NCBI GenBank assembly: GCA_032207245.1
Contig: CM063502.1
Span: 136,642,498 to 136,706,497 of the forward strand
Reading direction: 5' to 3'
DNA: 64,000 bases
From: Pardosa pseudoannulata
Taxonomy: Eukaryota; Arthropoda; Arachnida; Araneae; Lycosidae
Numbering within the stretch: the stretch's first letter is position 1; each line of letters starts with the position of its first letter. Of the stretch, positions 14,231-26,645 are shown piece by piece. Position numbers and translations under genes: made by a program. A model generated the notes under the pieces. The model saw only the letters and a program-made list of their open reading frames with translations. It was not told the origin of the DNA and searched no databases.

Positions 14231-15061
14231 CATTATTTCTTTGAATGGTAGTGGAAATACCTAATTTATTTGGCAACAGTAAATTAATTAAGTAAATCCG
14301 TTCAAAATTAAAGGCTCTTATAATAATTTAGTTATTTTTTTACTCTCTCGTTATATTAATAAAATTTCTAAGAGAAATTTAAATTTATTCAGATTAATGT
14401 ATTATAAAAATTTTGCAAACATTATTTTAAAATCATATTATGATTAATACGTCCCTTTCGACACATTGATAGTGATATGTCTTGTAAAATATTAAAGTTT
14501 TGAAAATTTGTATAATAGTGATAGAATTTTCTGTTTATATTAACATATTATTAAAATATATTATTTTTAATAGTTTTGCTCTATAACAAGTTTATTTAAT
14601 TTTTCAGTAAAAATGTACTTGGAAATATATAAGAATAGCCGTAATGAAAGTGTCCCTGCAGTAACGACACTATCGTGTTAAGATATAGGAGATTACGCAT
14701 GCTGAGCATGCTGCTATAGAGTGATCTGCGTACTTAAGGGTTGAGTACTTTTAAGGGCTCTCATTAGGATTACTATATCTTTGATCTGTTTAAGAACATT
14801 TGAAAGAGACAGCAATTTGCAGACAATATTGAGCTAAAAGCTAACGTTAATAGCTGAATGTATGGACAACCACAATTATTTTTCACCCAGGGTACCTGCC
14901 TTATCGTGATTTAGTGTAACACTTGTTTCAGCTTCAAAGCTATGTGTAGCCTTAATGTTACATATCGTTTACTTTTTATTTGTATTTAACTTACAGCACC
15001 ACCATCGTTTATGTTTTACTTGTCATATCACCGAAAGGTGTACCACTTCCATTTGGATGAC

Positions 15062-15064
<3 letters not shown>
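14231..15064. other. AT-rich sequence with a less AT-rich patch at 14640-14930
   Basis: No gene recognised. The patch contains the palindrome-like GCATGCTGAGCATGC (near 14697-14711) and AGTGTC...GACACT (near 14649-14671). The frame at 14955-15179 is partly made by the following (TA)n. Confidence 0.4.

Positions 15065-15134
<70 letters not shown>
15065..15134. repeat. (TA)35 microsatellite
   Basis: Uninterrupted TA array. The Tyr-Ile frame that crosses it is an artefact. Confidence 0.97.
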
Positions 15135-15135
<1 letters not shown>

Positions 15136-15160
15136 TTTATAACTGCAATCATTATATAAC

Positions 15161-15254
15161 AGAACATAGCTCAAAATAGCAAAAGACATTGCAAACTAAT
15201 TTTTGCAAGTTAACTAAATATTAATCATGTGACGTATAAAAATTTCTAACTTTA
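15161..15254 (+). repeat. 100-bp direct repeat, copy 2
   Basis: Begins AGAACATAGCTCAAAATAGC and shares TTTTTGCAAGTTAACTAAAT with the copy at 14131-14230. It ends in TTTATGTGTGTG, immediately before the next (AT)n array. Confidence 0.8.
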
Positions 15255-15267
15255 TGTGTGTGTTATA

Positions 15268-15732
<465 letters not shown>

Positions 15733-15857
15733 ATGGATGTATATATACAAAAGTATTAATACAATAAAGAAGCAATAATTATTTATTTTTCTGTATCTAT
15801 CTTTAATGTTAACTTACAGTTTATGTCGTCATAAAACAAGTTGGCCTGTAAACAGTG

Positions 15858-16660
15858 TCCCCTATATAATAATAGCCTAAGTTTTCTGTCAGTCTGTCCT
15901 CGAATTTATGCAGCGGTTGTACCAGGAAAGCATAGAGGCATCCATATTGATGAGTTAGGGTTAGCAGCGTTCGAAGCCACCCCTTCCCCTCTTTTATAGA
16001 ATTTAATGCCATTATTTCAAGCCCTATTTTCCCCGGTTAATAGCAGGTGATTAAATTTATGAATTTGTCACATAATAAATAGGAAAAAATAACATTTTTT
16101 TCTAGTATTAGGACGTCATTCCTTTAACTAACTCTTTTAATCATTTCTTATTTTAAATTACTTAAATATCGTCTGCATTATTTTCCTACGTTTTATCACT
16201 GAATTTAGATATTACATAATTGATTTTCTTTTATATTTGGCTTAAATAACAGATTAGGTACACATGTGATAATTTTAAATTTAATCATCGATTATTTTTT
16301 GTTGCAATGAAAATTTAACAATAAATTCTATCTACTTCCACGGTGTAGTGGAAATGATAGTTTCATTCTTTTACTTCCATGAATTACTGTGGCAAAAAAA
16401 TTGGGAAGAACTTAACGATAATTTCAACACAGCTAAGAAAACTTTGAATTATCTTTCTAAATGAATTCAACTTGATTCTAAACTGCATTCACAGTATCGG
16501 AAGACTTTAGAGGGGTATGAAGAGATACAAAGTATTGAGCTTGTATCAGATAATTTTCAGCCAAAAAAGAAACCATTTTTTTCCAGCCTCATAAGGTACT
16601 TTACAATTGTGGAAAATTAAAAATTTTACTGATATCGTCATATGACGGGCTGAATGCTAA
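15858..16660 (+). mobile_element. Helitron-like non-autonomous element, copy B
   Basis: The left end reads TCCCCTATATAATAATAGCC and is followed by the TCTGTCAGTCTGTCC tract. The TC start and TCTGTC-like repeats are common at arthropod Helitron 5' ends. The right end has a perfect 12-base palindrome CGTCATATGACG (16635-16646), nine bases, then CTAA followed by a host T. It matches copy A over most of its length but lacks the nested MITE. There is no coding capacity. The preceding base is G rather than the expected A, so the exact left end is uncertain. Confidence 0.6.
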
Positions 16661-17430
16661 TGTTTCAATGACATTTATTAGAGAGCTTCCCTTTAAAAAT
16701 AGACTTGTTTAGAACTGATTATTTATTATTTATATTGTTCTGGAAAGTTCTCATAAAATTTTCTTACGTCCATAAAGACTATAATATTATTTCATTTATT
16801 GCCAACTACGTATTTTCTTTTTCACTAGTAAAATAACTTCATTATATTCAATAAGAAAAATAATTCGACTTCCTCATAGGGATTTATCTCGAAACCTCAT
16901 TCATGAACTTCATAAAACTTTATTTTTAACACTTGAGAGCACATTTGTCAAAAGTTTTCAAACAGAAGATCAACCTGTCTCCCTTTTTAAGTTTCCACTA
17001 TATGGTTTTTATACATTGCAATAGCCAAAAAGTTAAATAAACTAATAAACAGTCTCGGTTTTCCCTATCTTTGAAAAGTAATTTCTCATGAGTTCTTGGA
17101 CTTCTCATAAATTATACAACTGATTTTCTCTTTATATATACATATTATATCAATAAAATTTGTGGTAAATAGTGGTAAATTATGGAAAAGCTGACATTTC
17201 AAATAATATTTATATTTTGGAATAGAATAATCTGATACAGAATGATATGTGGAAAAATATAGAAAAAAAAACATGGAAATCCTCTTTGACAAGAGCATTA
17301 CTATTACGTACCTATGACTTATACCAGGCCATGTTGACATAATACAAAGAGTTAAAGACACCAGATACAAATGAACGAAGACTTACTGTTTTGCAGATAT
17401 TTTTATATATAATTTCATTCTTTTTTCTAC
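16661..17430. other. AT-rich sequence without recognisable gene
   Basis: The minus-strand frame at 17086-17370 has no recognised domain. Nothing else seen. Confidence 0.45.
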
Positions 17431-17800
17431 AGTCTGGTGACGTACATAAAAAGATTCAATCTCATTATGGAGCTGTGGGAGTGTAGATGCCAATATATCC
17501 AATCTCAATATGGAGCAGTTGGACTATGGAAGAAACTCCCGCTGATGCCGCTTTAATGAGATGAACAAAGAACTGAGATTTTTCGCCTCTGCTGGAGTAG
17601 ACGAAGGGCCTTCAAATCTCCTGAGTGAAAAATCCAAAGACTCTTCTAGCAAAGCCTCCTAGATAGTTCTCTAGGAGGCTTTGCTACTTGACAAGGCCAA
17701 AGACGACTTACCCGCGTCAGTCACCCCTCCTGTCCAATGGGGTCGAAAGGGATCGGGCACTGACATCGCTCTCGTCCCTCGGTCAACAGTGTAACTCAAG
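17431..17800. other. less AT-rich segment, probable repeat, with duplicated motif
   Basis: The motif AATCTCATTATGGAGC (about 17459) recurs as AATCTCAATATGGAGC (about 17501), giving a short imperfect tandem repeat. The segment continues through a strong hairpin (17647-17686) and ends near CCCTCGGTCAAC. All frames contain stops and no domain was recognised. The composition step against both flanks suggests an inserted repeat. Confidence 0.35.
17647..17686. repeat. perfect 17-bp inverted repeat, 6-base loop
   Basis: TAGCAAAGCCTCCTAGA (17647-17663), loop TAGTTC, then the exact reverse complement (17670-17686). It is a strong stem in AT-rich DNA. The right side is not followed by a T tract, so it does not look like a bacterial-type terminator. 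Its origin is unknown. Confidence 0.9.
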
Positions 17801-19446
17801 TTACAATTAAATATAATCATTTACAGAAATTATTAATTTGCAAGGAGTTATTTTAGGAGACTTACAAATTTTATATATTACAAATTATATATAAATTATT
17901 TATAGTAGCATTTTCGTCTTAAAAGAGAAAATAATGAATTAGATAATATAAAATACAATAGAAAAAGTTTTATAAATTCCGTTGAACCACTCAATTTTTA
18001 TGTGAATGGTTTTTCTTTTAATTAAAAATTCGTTTCATACAGCTTTTAGTGCCTTATACGTTCATAGAACAGCTACATCTATGCTGATTATCGTAATATA
18101 GTTAGTTGTTGAATATTTTATTCCTTACAGAAAAGGTCACTTGATCGATTCTATCTCTGGTTATAAATATCATCTAATATTTATCAAAAATGCATAATTA
18201 GTTGTACTAAATAAATGTTACAATACTTTCTTATTTTCTGGTGCAGATGCAGTTTTTTATATAGATTGTCTTAAAATTTTTCCAACGGCTTCCTATACTA
18301 ATTACAACTTTTTTGTTTATTAATTACACATTTTGTATTCTTTTTTGTATAATTTGTAATGCTGAAAATAATTAAAAATTTTCTTTTAATCTTCACACAC
18401 CTTTTCATTACTTAAAAATATAGAAGATACCTCATGAGCTAAATAACGGGGGGACTTATTGTTTTATATAAGTAAAAAATCTAGTAAAAAAAAATAAAGT
18501 CCATTTAATTTGATTTAAACCGTAATCTAGAAAATATTTTCATTATTAGCAAATTATGGTCTAAATAATCTTTTAACTACAAGTTAAATATTTACATATC
18601 TTAGTAATTTTGTAAATATTTCTTTCCATTTATATCTGGGATGAAGTAATGCAAAAAAAAAAAAAATATGAATTATACGAAATGTTCCAAAAATAAATAA
18701 AAATATAATCCTAAGTCACAATGACAATATTCAGCTTTGAAATTTCCTTAGATAGATTACGTATTTTATGTTTTAACGCATTTCATAACATGCTGAATTT
18801 TAGACATAAAATAAATGACTTATATATGCGCATAAATGAAGAAAGATAAAAATATAAAAAAAACGCACGGATTGGTTTTCTTTGAAATGCATCACCATTC
18901 AAAATGGTGAATTTCAACATCTGGCATTTTACTTCTTTTCGCTTAGAATAAACGTTACATTTTCTTCTAGACAACAAAGTTGCAGATTTATTTATTTAAA
19001 ATATCCTGTGTGTTATCTATGTGGGGGAATGTTTTTATGAAACCCTGATATTGCCTTCTGTTGATTATTATTATTGTTTTCAAAAGAAATGTTTTAGCAT
19101 TATACGCTTTTATTAAAAACTGTTTTTGACGAGCTTCAAAATAGATATTTTAAATCCATGTTTACATTTATAAATATTTATTAGTAAGTCTTATCTAAAC
19201 TTTAATATCACATCTGTGTATGGATCTTATTAATGTTTATACGAGTTTATGTTATCTTCAATTTTGAGAACCGTACATGACTTTTTTCTTTCTTTCTTGA
19301 ATACCTAAAAATAGCTTCTGCTTTCTTAGTTAAGTTTTTATTTTCTTTCTTATAAATACATACCTTATTATTACACATTTTAGATTGAAATAAATTCGAG
19401 TGCTATTTAATTTCATTTTTTATTAAGTTAATTATAAAACTGTACA
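17801..19446. other. AT-rich sequence without recognisable gene
   Basis: The minus frame at 18783-18977 lacks any recognised domain. An A14 tract is present near 18653. Nothing else seen. Confidence 0.5.
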
Positions 19447-19615
19447 ATGATCGAATGGGTAGGGTTCTGCTGTTCAGTACTAGAACTGGCAGGATGGAAT
19501 TCCACTGCTGGCATGAATGTTTCTATCCATTCGGATTAAGCTTTAAATAATTGAACCCTATCTCATTATCCTTCTGTATTAAAATAGTAGATCATAGCGT
19601 TCCAAACTAACCAAC
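19447..19615 (+). repeat. tRNA-derived SINE, copy 1 (about 168 bp)
   Basis: Aligns base for base with the two outer parts of the copy at 45710-46519. Shared features are the ATCGAATGGGTAG/GCCGAATGGTAG head, CTGCTGGCRTG, TCTCATTA, AGTAGAYCATA and TCCAAAC, ending in an AAC-rich tail. The head resembles box A and the equivalent of box B is GGATGGAATTCC. It is eroded here but reads GGGTTTGAATCCC in the other copy. The target TTAA (19543-19546) is uninterrupted, making this an empty-site paralogue of the MITE insertion at 45.8 kb. Confidence 0.7.
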
Positions 19616-19667
19616 TAATCTTAAATAAAATTTAATATTGCAAACCCTACCATATATACCATTTGTA

Positions 19668-19709
<42 letters not shown>

Positions 19710-19985
19710 AGACTATGTGCTTATATTGTTTTCCTGGCGTCTAAACTAATATGTTTAAAACTATATCTTAACCATCATTAAAATAAAACCTTTATTATTG
19801 AATAAAGTGGTTTATTATTGTCGATTATATTTTACTGGAAGAAATAGAAATAGAAAACATATCTTTACTTTCGCTATTACTTCACTTTCTATCTGAAGAA
19901 AGTAATGTGTTGTTGTAGTCACACGTTAGTAGTCATTAGTGTATTCAGTTGTTGTTGTAATCCCTCGCGATTGGGAGCCATTAGA
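19616..19985. other. AT-rich sequence without recognisable gene
   Basis: Contains only the (TA)17 array at 19671-19704. No coding or RNA signal seen. Confidence 0.5.
19671..19704. repeat. (TA)17 microsatellite
   Basis: Uninterrupted TA array. Confidence 0.95.
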
Positions 19986-19989
19986 TCAA

Positions 19990-20655
19990 ATGTATAAGTA
20001 CCTTGCAAAATGTACCACCAGAAGAAGATTTACGCAAATATCTACGAGTGTGAAGCCTAGATAATCAAGAATATGCTTTGGGGAAGCAGGCTCTACGTTG
20101 CACTTATTGAGATGGGGAAAACCTTGAGCCAGAATCAAAAGGCGTACTTTTCAAGTGTCTATTGATGACCCGCAAGATTGCTGTTTGATCTGACCTACCA
20201 TATTCAACCAAACCTGCTTGTTAGTATCATTCCTCATGGTGAAAATTTCTATAAAACTCATAAAGTGGTAAGTAATAGACAGAACAACTCTTTATCAGGT
20301 GATCCGTGACTTCGTTATGAGGAATATCTACATGAAAGGGATTCCACTGTAAGTGGAATATCGTTTCTTACTCAGGTGTTTCAGCTTGTCAAGTATAAGA
20401 ATACCAAGAAAGTTGCCAATACTATTCCAGTTCTGTAGATATTGTACTGAGCTACGATTGTCAGCAAAGTCCCATATTTCCCTGGGACACAAAGTGTGAC
20501 CTTGAGAACCTCATTAGTAGCAAAAAAGTTCGCTCCTAAACACTGAAAATTAGTCAGAATTTTGCCTAGATATCAGTACGAAGAAATTCTCAACAGAAAC
20601 ACTGCCAAAGCGAATTAGTTCATTCCTACTGTCATTGGTGTATATATATTCTGAT
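19990..20655 (+). pseudogene. decayed coding-like sequence, family unknown
   Basis: One frame stays protein-like for about 450 bases (roughly 20210-20645) despite a handful of stops. Segments include SIIPHGENFYKTHKVVSNR, then LRYEEYLHERDSTVSGISFL and, after two stops, VSKVPYFPGTQSVTLRTSLV and RYQYEEILNRNTAKAN. Just upstream, in another frame, NVPPEEDLRKYLR and LDNQEYALGKQALRC appear. Composition is less AT-rich than the flanks. The amino-acid texture looks like a real protein rather than random AT-rich translation. I do not recognise the family. It could be a fragment of a host gene, a processed pseudogene or part of a large transposon. Confidence 0.4.
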
Positions 20656-20750
20656 AGCATTCCTACAAATAACACTCAAAATCTTAACAGCCATTTGAAG
20701 TAAATAAGGTAAGTTTATCTTCATTTATATTCTCAGGTAGGGGTTTAAGG

Positions 20751-20982
20751 TGCAACACACACAGGAAGTAGAGTTAACCTACTTTATTAACTCAACTCAA
20801 AGAGTGAAGTACAATTGCAAGCTCTGCATAACTATGAACTCTCTGTGACTGAGCTTTTATAGCACCAGGGAAAGTTACAGGATTCTATCTGGGAAGACAA
20901 TGAAAGTGTTACTTCGCAACTCAAAGAAATGGCGAGTATTCCAGAATACTTTTCTGGTAAACTAAAGAAAGGTCCTGGAACA
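20751..20982 (-). mobile_element. possible solo LTR (minus strand)
   Basis: Read on the minus strand the block begins TGTTCCAGG and ends GTGTGTTGCA. It carries a TATA box CTATAAAAG (20854-20862) and an AATAAA signal (20783-20788) about 66 bases after it. The spacing and the TG...CA ends match a short retrotransposon LTR. No target duplication is evident, and no pol, primer-binding site or partner LTR was found. A long open minus frame (20832-21287) covers part of it but has no recognised domain. Confidence 0.45.
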
Positions 20983-21039
20983 CGAAATAAAGTAGAACTA
21001 AAGAATTGATTGGAATAAATATTTACACGGATTTTTTCT

Positions 21040-21125
21040 ATCGTCGCTATCGAGGTTCGAACTCCCGACCTCTTGATTACGAGACGAGTGTAATAACCAT
21101 TATCTATATGTATGGCTATGGATAC
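21040..21125 (-). repeat. tRNA-Thr-like sequence, probably SINE-derived
   Basis: On the minus strand the sequence runs TATAGATAATGGTTA, CTCGTCTCGTAATCAAGAG, GTCGGGAGTTCGAACCTCG. This gives a box A-like segment, an anticodon-loop CTCGTAA (CGT, threonine) and a strong box B GTTCGAACC. The acceptor stem does not pair. I therefore call it a tRNA-derived repeat head, not a functional tRNA. Confidence 0.55.
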
Positions 21126-21289
21126 TTCAATGCTTCTTTTCAATGAGGCAATATAATGATATTGCCTAAAATCATAAATCGAATGTATAACAATAATTAT
21201 AAAAGAAAAAAGCTTGATTTTATGTATTGTTTGATTGACAAAATTTTTTTTATCTGAGATTGGATTTACTTGGTTGAAAATTAACATTG

Positions 21290-22230
21290 ATACTTAGCTA
21301 TATATTTTATACATATAATTTAGTAGGACAGTTTACGTAAAAATAATTTTTATAGTACATTATAGTCAAAGTTTTAGTAAAATAAATCTGGAGAAATCAA
21401 ACAAATTGTAAACGATTGTTTGTTTATATAATATATGTCTTTAGAAAAAAATTATAATTTAATCAAAAACATTTAAACTTAATCGCAAAATAATGTTAAT
21501 GCTAGGCTTCATGATTACGACCAAAGATTTTTTTTTTTAATTTAGAGAAATGCAATACAGTAAATTGATATACACACATATATATAATACATTTTGATAT
21601 ATTATACACAATTGATATACATACATATTTTTACAGAATAGAATTTATTAAAAATTAATCTTTAGGTGGTATAAAGTAAAAAACTGTTTTAATATCCTTT
21701 TAAATTAAGTTTTCATTTTAAGAAAACTTAATTTACACAGTTTTTTAAATAAAACATCGTACAAAAGAAATCACTTACAAAACCTGCACAAAAACATAAT
21801 AAATTGCCCACAGTTAAAGTCTAATTAGAAGGCTAAGAAAAATACTTTCGAGAACACAACATAATAGTTAATTATGTTGAAAAAAGGGGAAAAGCTTTTT
21901 AATATAAGGAAAATTCATTAACTATATTTACATAAATATAACATTCAAGTTTTTAATATTTATTAAAATACTAGGAATATGCATCACGTTTCAACATTTT
22001 TCACAACTGAATCGATATCAAACTGTATACTGAGGTTTAATATTAAATCCGATATTTTTCTATATGTTTTAGGTTTTAATAATTTAACTGAAATATATCT
22101 TTAAATATTTAATGTTATTATTTATATTTGAACTATTTGTGAAGATTATATTATTCTCTTTAGCTAATGGATACTAATAAAAACTTTAGTGTACCTAATT
22201 TCATACTTTTCTATCCTGTATGTATATATA
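21290..22230. other. AT-rich sequence without recognisable gene
   Basis: No coding, RNA or terminal-repeat signal was seen. Confidence 0.5.
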
Positions 22231-22790
22231 GGGTGTGTCAAAAATGACCGGTATATTTAAAAAATCAATAAAAATTAAAAGGACAGTGATAAAAATACAC
22301 AGTTTATTGCAATATGCTTGGGACAATATTAAATTTTTAGGCAGACAAACTTTCAAAATTAGTTACAAGGTTCCACAACAGATGACGCTTCAGTCTGGAA
22401 AAATCTAAACTACTATATTTTCCAGATATCCACCATGAGCAGAAATATTATGGTCTATTATCGGAACGAAATTATCAGAAACCAGTGTAAACGTCTCAGG
22501 AGGGATGACTTCACATGCAGAACAGATGTAATGAAGTTATTCAATTGTTTTTGGATAGTGGAGGTACACCTGGTCTTTTAAGAGTCCCCACAGACAAATA
22601 TCGTAATTTAGATTTTTTTTAGACTGCAGCGCCATCTGTTGTGGAACTTTGTAAATAATTTTTAAAGTTTGTCTGCCTAAAAATTAACTATTGTCTCAAG
22701 TATATCGCAATAAACTATGAATTTCTATCGCTGTCCGTTTAGTTTTTATTGATTTTTCAAATATAACGGTCATTTCATAGTCTGTACATA
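22231..22790. mobile_element. mariner-type deletion derivative with long inverted arms
   Basis: The left arm (about 22245-22402) is matched by the reverse complement of about 22617-22780 over roughly 160 bp with few mismatches. Shared blocks include AAATCAATAAAAA, GTTTATTGC, TTTTTAGGCAGACAAACTTT and TTCCACAACAGATG. Outer ends are eroded (GGGTGTGTCAAAA on the left). TA dinucleotides flank both sides, as expected for Tc1/mariner target duplication. The unpaired centre encodes a transposase C-terminal remnant on the minus strand, so the element is an internally deleted copy of a coding parent. Confidence 0.75.
22411..22605 (-). pseudogene. C-terminal remnant of a Tc1/mariner-superfamily transposase
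   Basis: In one minus-strand frame the sequence gives DICLWGLLKDQVYLHYPK, TIE, a stop, then EVIPPETFTLVSDNF and ending SAHGGYLENIV. These match the C-terminal third of arthropod mariner-superfamily transposases: the D-x-F/Y-x-LWGxLKxxVY block around the last catalytic aspartate, the IPPE helix and the closing GGHxE motif. One in-frame stop interrupts it (22537-22539). The N-terminal DNA-binding domain and the first two catalytic aspartates are deleted. It cannot encode an active enzyme. Confidence 0.75.
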
Positions 22791-22799
22791 GAAAACGAT

Positions 22800-23675
22800 A
22801 ATCAATCGGTTATTAACTGTATTTTATTAATGAGCGAGGCGACTTTGTTTCATAATGGCTTGATATCTCTACAGATAACCTATATGTATATTTATACCTA
22901 TTTCTTATATACATATACTTGCTTTTGCTACCGATTATCACAGATTCGAATATCGTTGCTAGCCTTGAGGTTCGTAGAAAATTCAGATTTTAATTTAAGC
23001 AATAGGCTCCAAACTAATTAACCTTCCTATTTCGAATTATTGATAAAAGAGATTCAAAATAAATGAAATATAAATGTGAGGATTATTTCAATACAGAATA
23101 TTTGATGAGGAAAACTTGTACTATCCCCAATTATTGCGATGTTCTTTTTTTGGAATATAGCCAAAGTTGTGTGATGTTAGGCGATGAGTTTTATTTCTCT
23201 AAATTCGGAAGTTGGGGATAAATAGAAAAGTTAAGAGTAAAAAGTATTTAAATATATTTATAATATATCACTATTAAATTAGTGTCATTATATTCTATTA
23301 ACACCAGTCAATTTCGTTTAAAACTAAAATGTTTTCTTTCAAATGCGATTTAAATAAAAAACTTGCATAATAATTTTTACAGTACTATATCCACTAAGAC
23401 TTGATTGGAAATATAAAAAATAACATATTACACTGGGAGAAAGTTTTAAAAATGATTTTTAAGATAATTTGAAGTATTTCAAATCTAATTAATGTCTACT
23501 ATATAACGATGTATTAACTGAATTAGGGAGAGAAAACTTTATCTCGCTTCCAAATATACCTTGAAAGTTTTTTATGGAGTTCCATAAAATATCTTTTAGA
23601 TCACCGTGTACATAGATACGAGAAAGAGCAAAGAAATAAAGAAGAAACAAAAGGAACGTGAAAAAGCATGATTAA
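22800..23675. other. AT-rich sequence without recognisable gene
   Basis: The plus frame at 22830-23021 looks like chance. Nothing else was recognised. Confidence 0.5.
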
Positions 23676-23679
23676 TAAA

Positions 23680-24160
23680 AGTATCTCGAACGGATTTCTA
23701 AGTAATCACGCACTGAACTACGAGTGATCGAGGTTAATACATGAAGAGTTACGTGCGGGAAAATGGCGAAAGAATAAATTTGATGGACAAAACCAACACC
23801 AACTTTCGAAAAAGAATGTTCCTTTTTTTATCTCATCCAATGCATTTAAAAAATGAGGAATTTACGAAGTTCAACCTTAAAACACTTTTCAAAGGATCAT
23901 GCATAGTTGTAAAATTCATGAAGATTTTCCTTCTTTCTAGAAAGTATCACTTAAAGAAATAAAGTTTCCTAAAATTTCAAAAGACAGTTTTCCTTAGCTA
24001 GAGAATTAAACTTTTCCAAAAAGAAAATGAATTCAGCTCTCTGGATGAAAGTACAGGCCATATCTCATTTTCTATATTTCAGAAATTTATTCACTTTTAT
24101 ATCTATTTAGCAGAGGTAATATACACTTTTTATATTTAAGATTGTATATAAGGAACATAA
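23680..24160 (+). repeat. direct duplication, unit 1
   Basis: Aligns in order with 24710-25155. Shared blocks include CGAGGTTRATACATGAA, TGCGGGAAAA, CAATGCATTT, AAGGAATTTA, ATTTTCCTTCTTT and CACTTAAAGAAATAAAGTTT. The plus frame at 23741-23962 lies in it but is not conserved in unit 2, so it is unlikely to be coding. Confidence 0.8.
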
Positions 24161-24709
24161 TATATATATTTACAAGATTATTTACATGATGAATTTATAG
24201 TTAATTTTAATATACATTTATAAAATTCTTTACTAAAAATTTTGTCGAAACGTATGTAAAATAAATATATCGAATTATTTAACATTAACAAAAATTTCAT
24301 TGAAATGAAATTATAAACATACTATTAAATTTTTAGAGAAGCTTCGTTTTGATTCATTTTTATGATTAAATTTATGATTCAATTTATATGCACACAAAGT
24401 TTTATAACTCTAAGTTAATAATTTATAAACATGCTTTGTAAGGTCCACATACCCTTAAATCTACTTTTCAAAAAGCTGTTAGAATAATTTCGAATTATTT
24501 ATATAATTAATAGGTATATTACTAGATAATGGTGTATTAGATAGGTTAGGCAGCATATTGTAAGAATGATGTATCCTATTTCTACAAATTTTTTGTATAA
24601 TTTTGTTGTTTTAAAGGAATTTTAGAAAACATCCCGTCCATCAAAAGTACCAGATATAGCACAGAAGCTTAGAAGTAATATATACAAAGAGTGATACAGC
24701 GCAATATGT
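24161..24709. other. AT-rich spacer between duplicated units
   Basis: Nothing recognised. Confidence 0.45.
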
Positions 24710-25155
24710 AAGAGTATCTTAATCGGATCCTATGTAAACACTCAGTTAATTACAGGCACTCGAGGTTGATACATGAATATATACTTGCGGGAAAACAAAT
24801 TTTTACATCAAAAACATACACCGAATTTTGACAAATATTGCTCCTTTTATTTATCTTTCAATGCATTTTAAAAATAAGGAATTTATGAATTTCAATCTTA
24901 ACAATTTTGCGCAATTGTAAAATACCTGGAAATTTTCCTTCTTTACAGAATGCATCACTTAAAGAAATAAAGTTTTCTAAAATTTTTACGGCAGTTCCCC
25001 CTTATCTAGAGTATTTACCTTTTTCATGAAAGAAATGATTTGAGTATTGTGAATGAATGCACATGCAATACCTCATTACTTTTATATATTACTTTATACA
25101 TTTTTTCAAGATGTACACATTTTATGTTTACAATGATATACAAAGGACGTAGTAG
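24710..25155 (+). repeat. direct duplication, unit 2
   Basis: Diverged copy of 23680-24160, offset about 1.0 kb. Small deletions relative to unit 1 are visible, for example about 20 bases missing near 24910. No coding conserved between the copies. Confidence 0.8.

Positions 25156-26644
<1,489 letters not shown>

Positions 26645-26645
<1 letters not shown>

Noticed and set aside
17421..17445. A splice acceptor (pyrimidine tract then CAG) starting an exon
   Set aside because: The following sequence has stops in all frames within a short distance and no recognisable protein.
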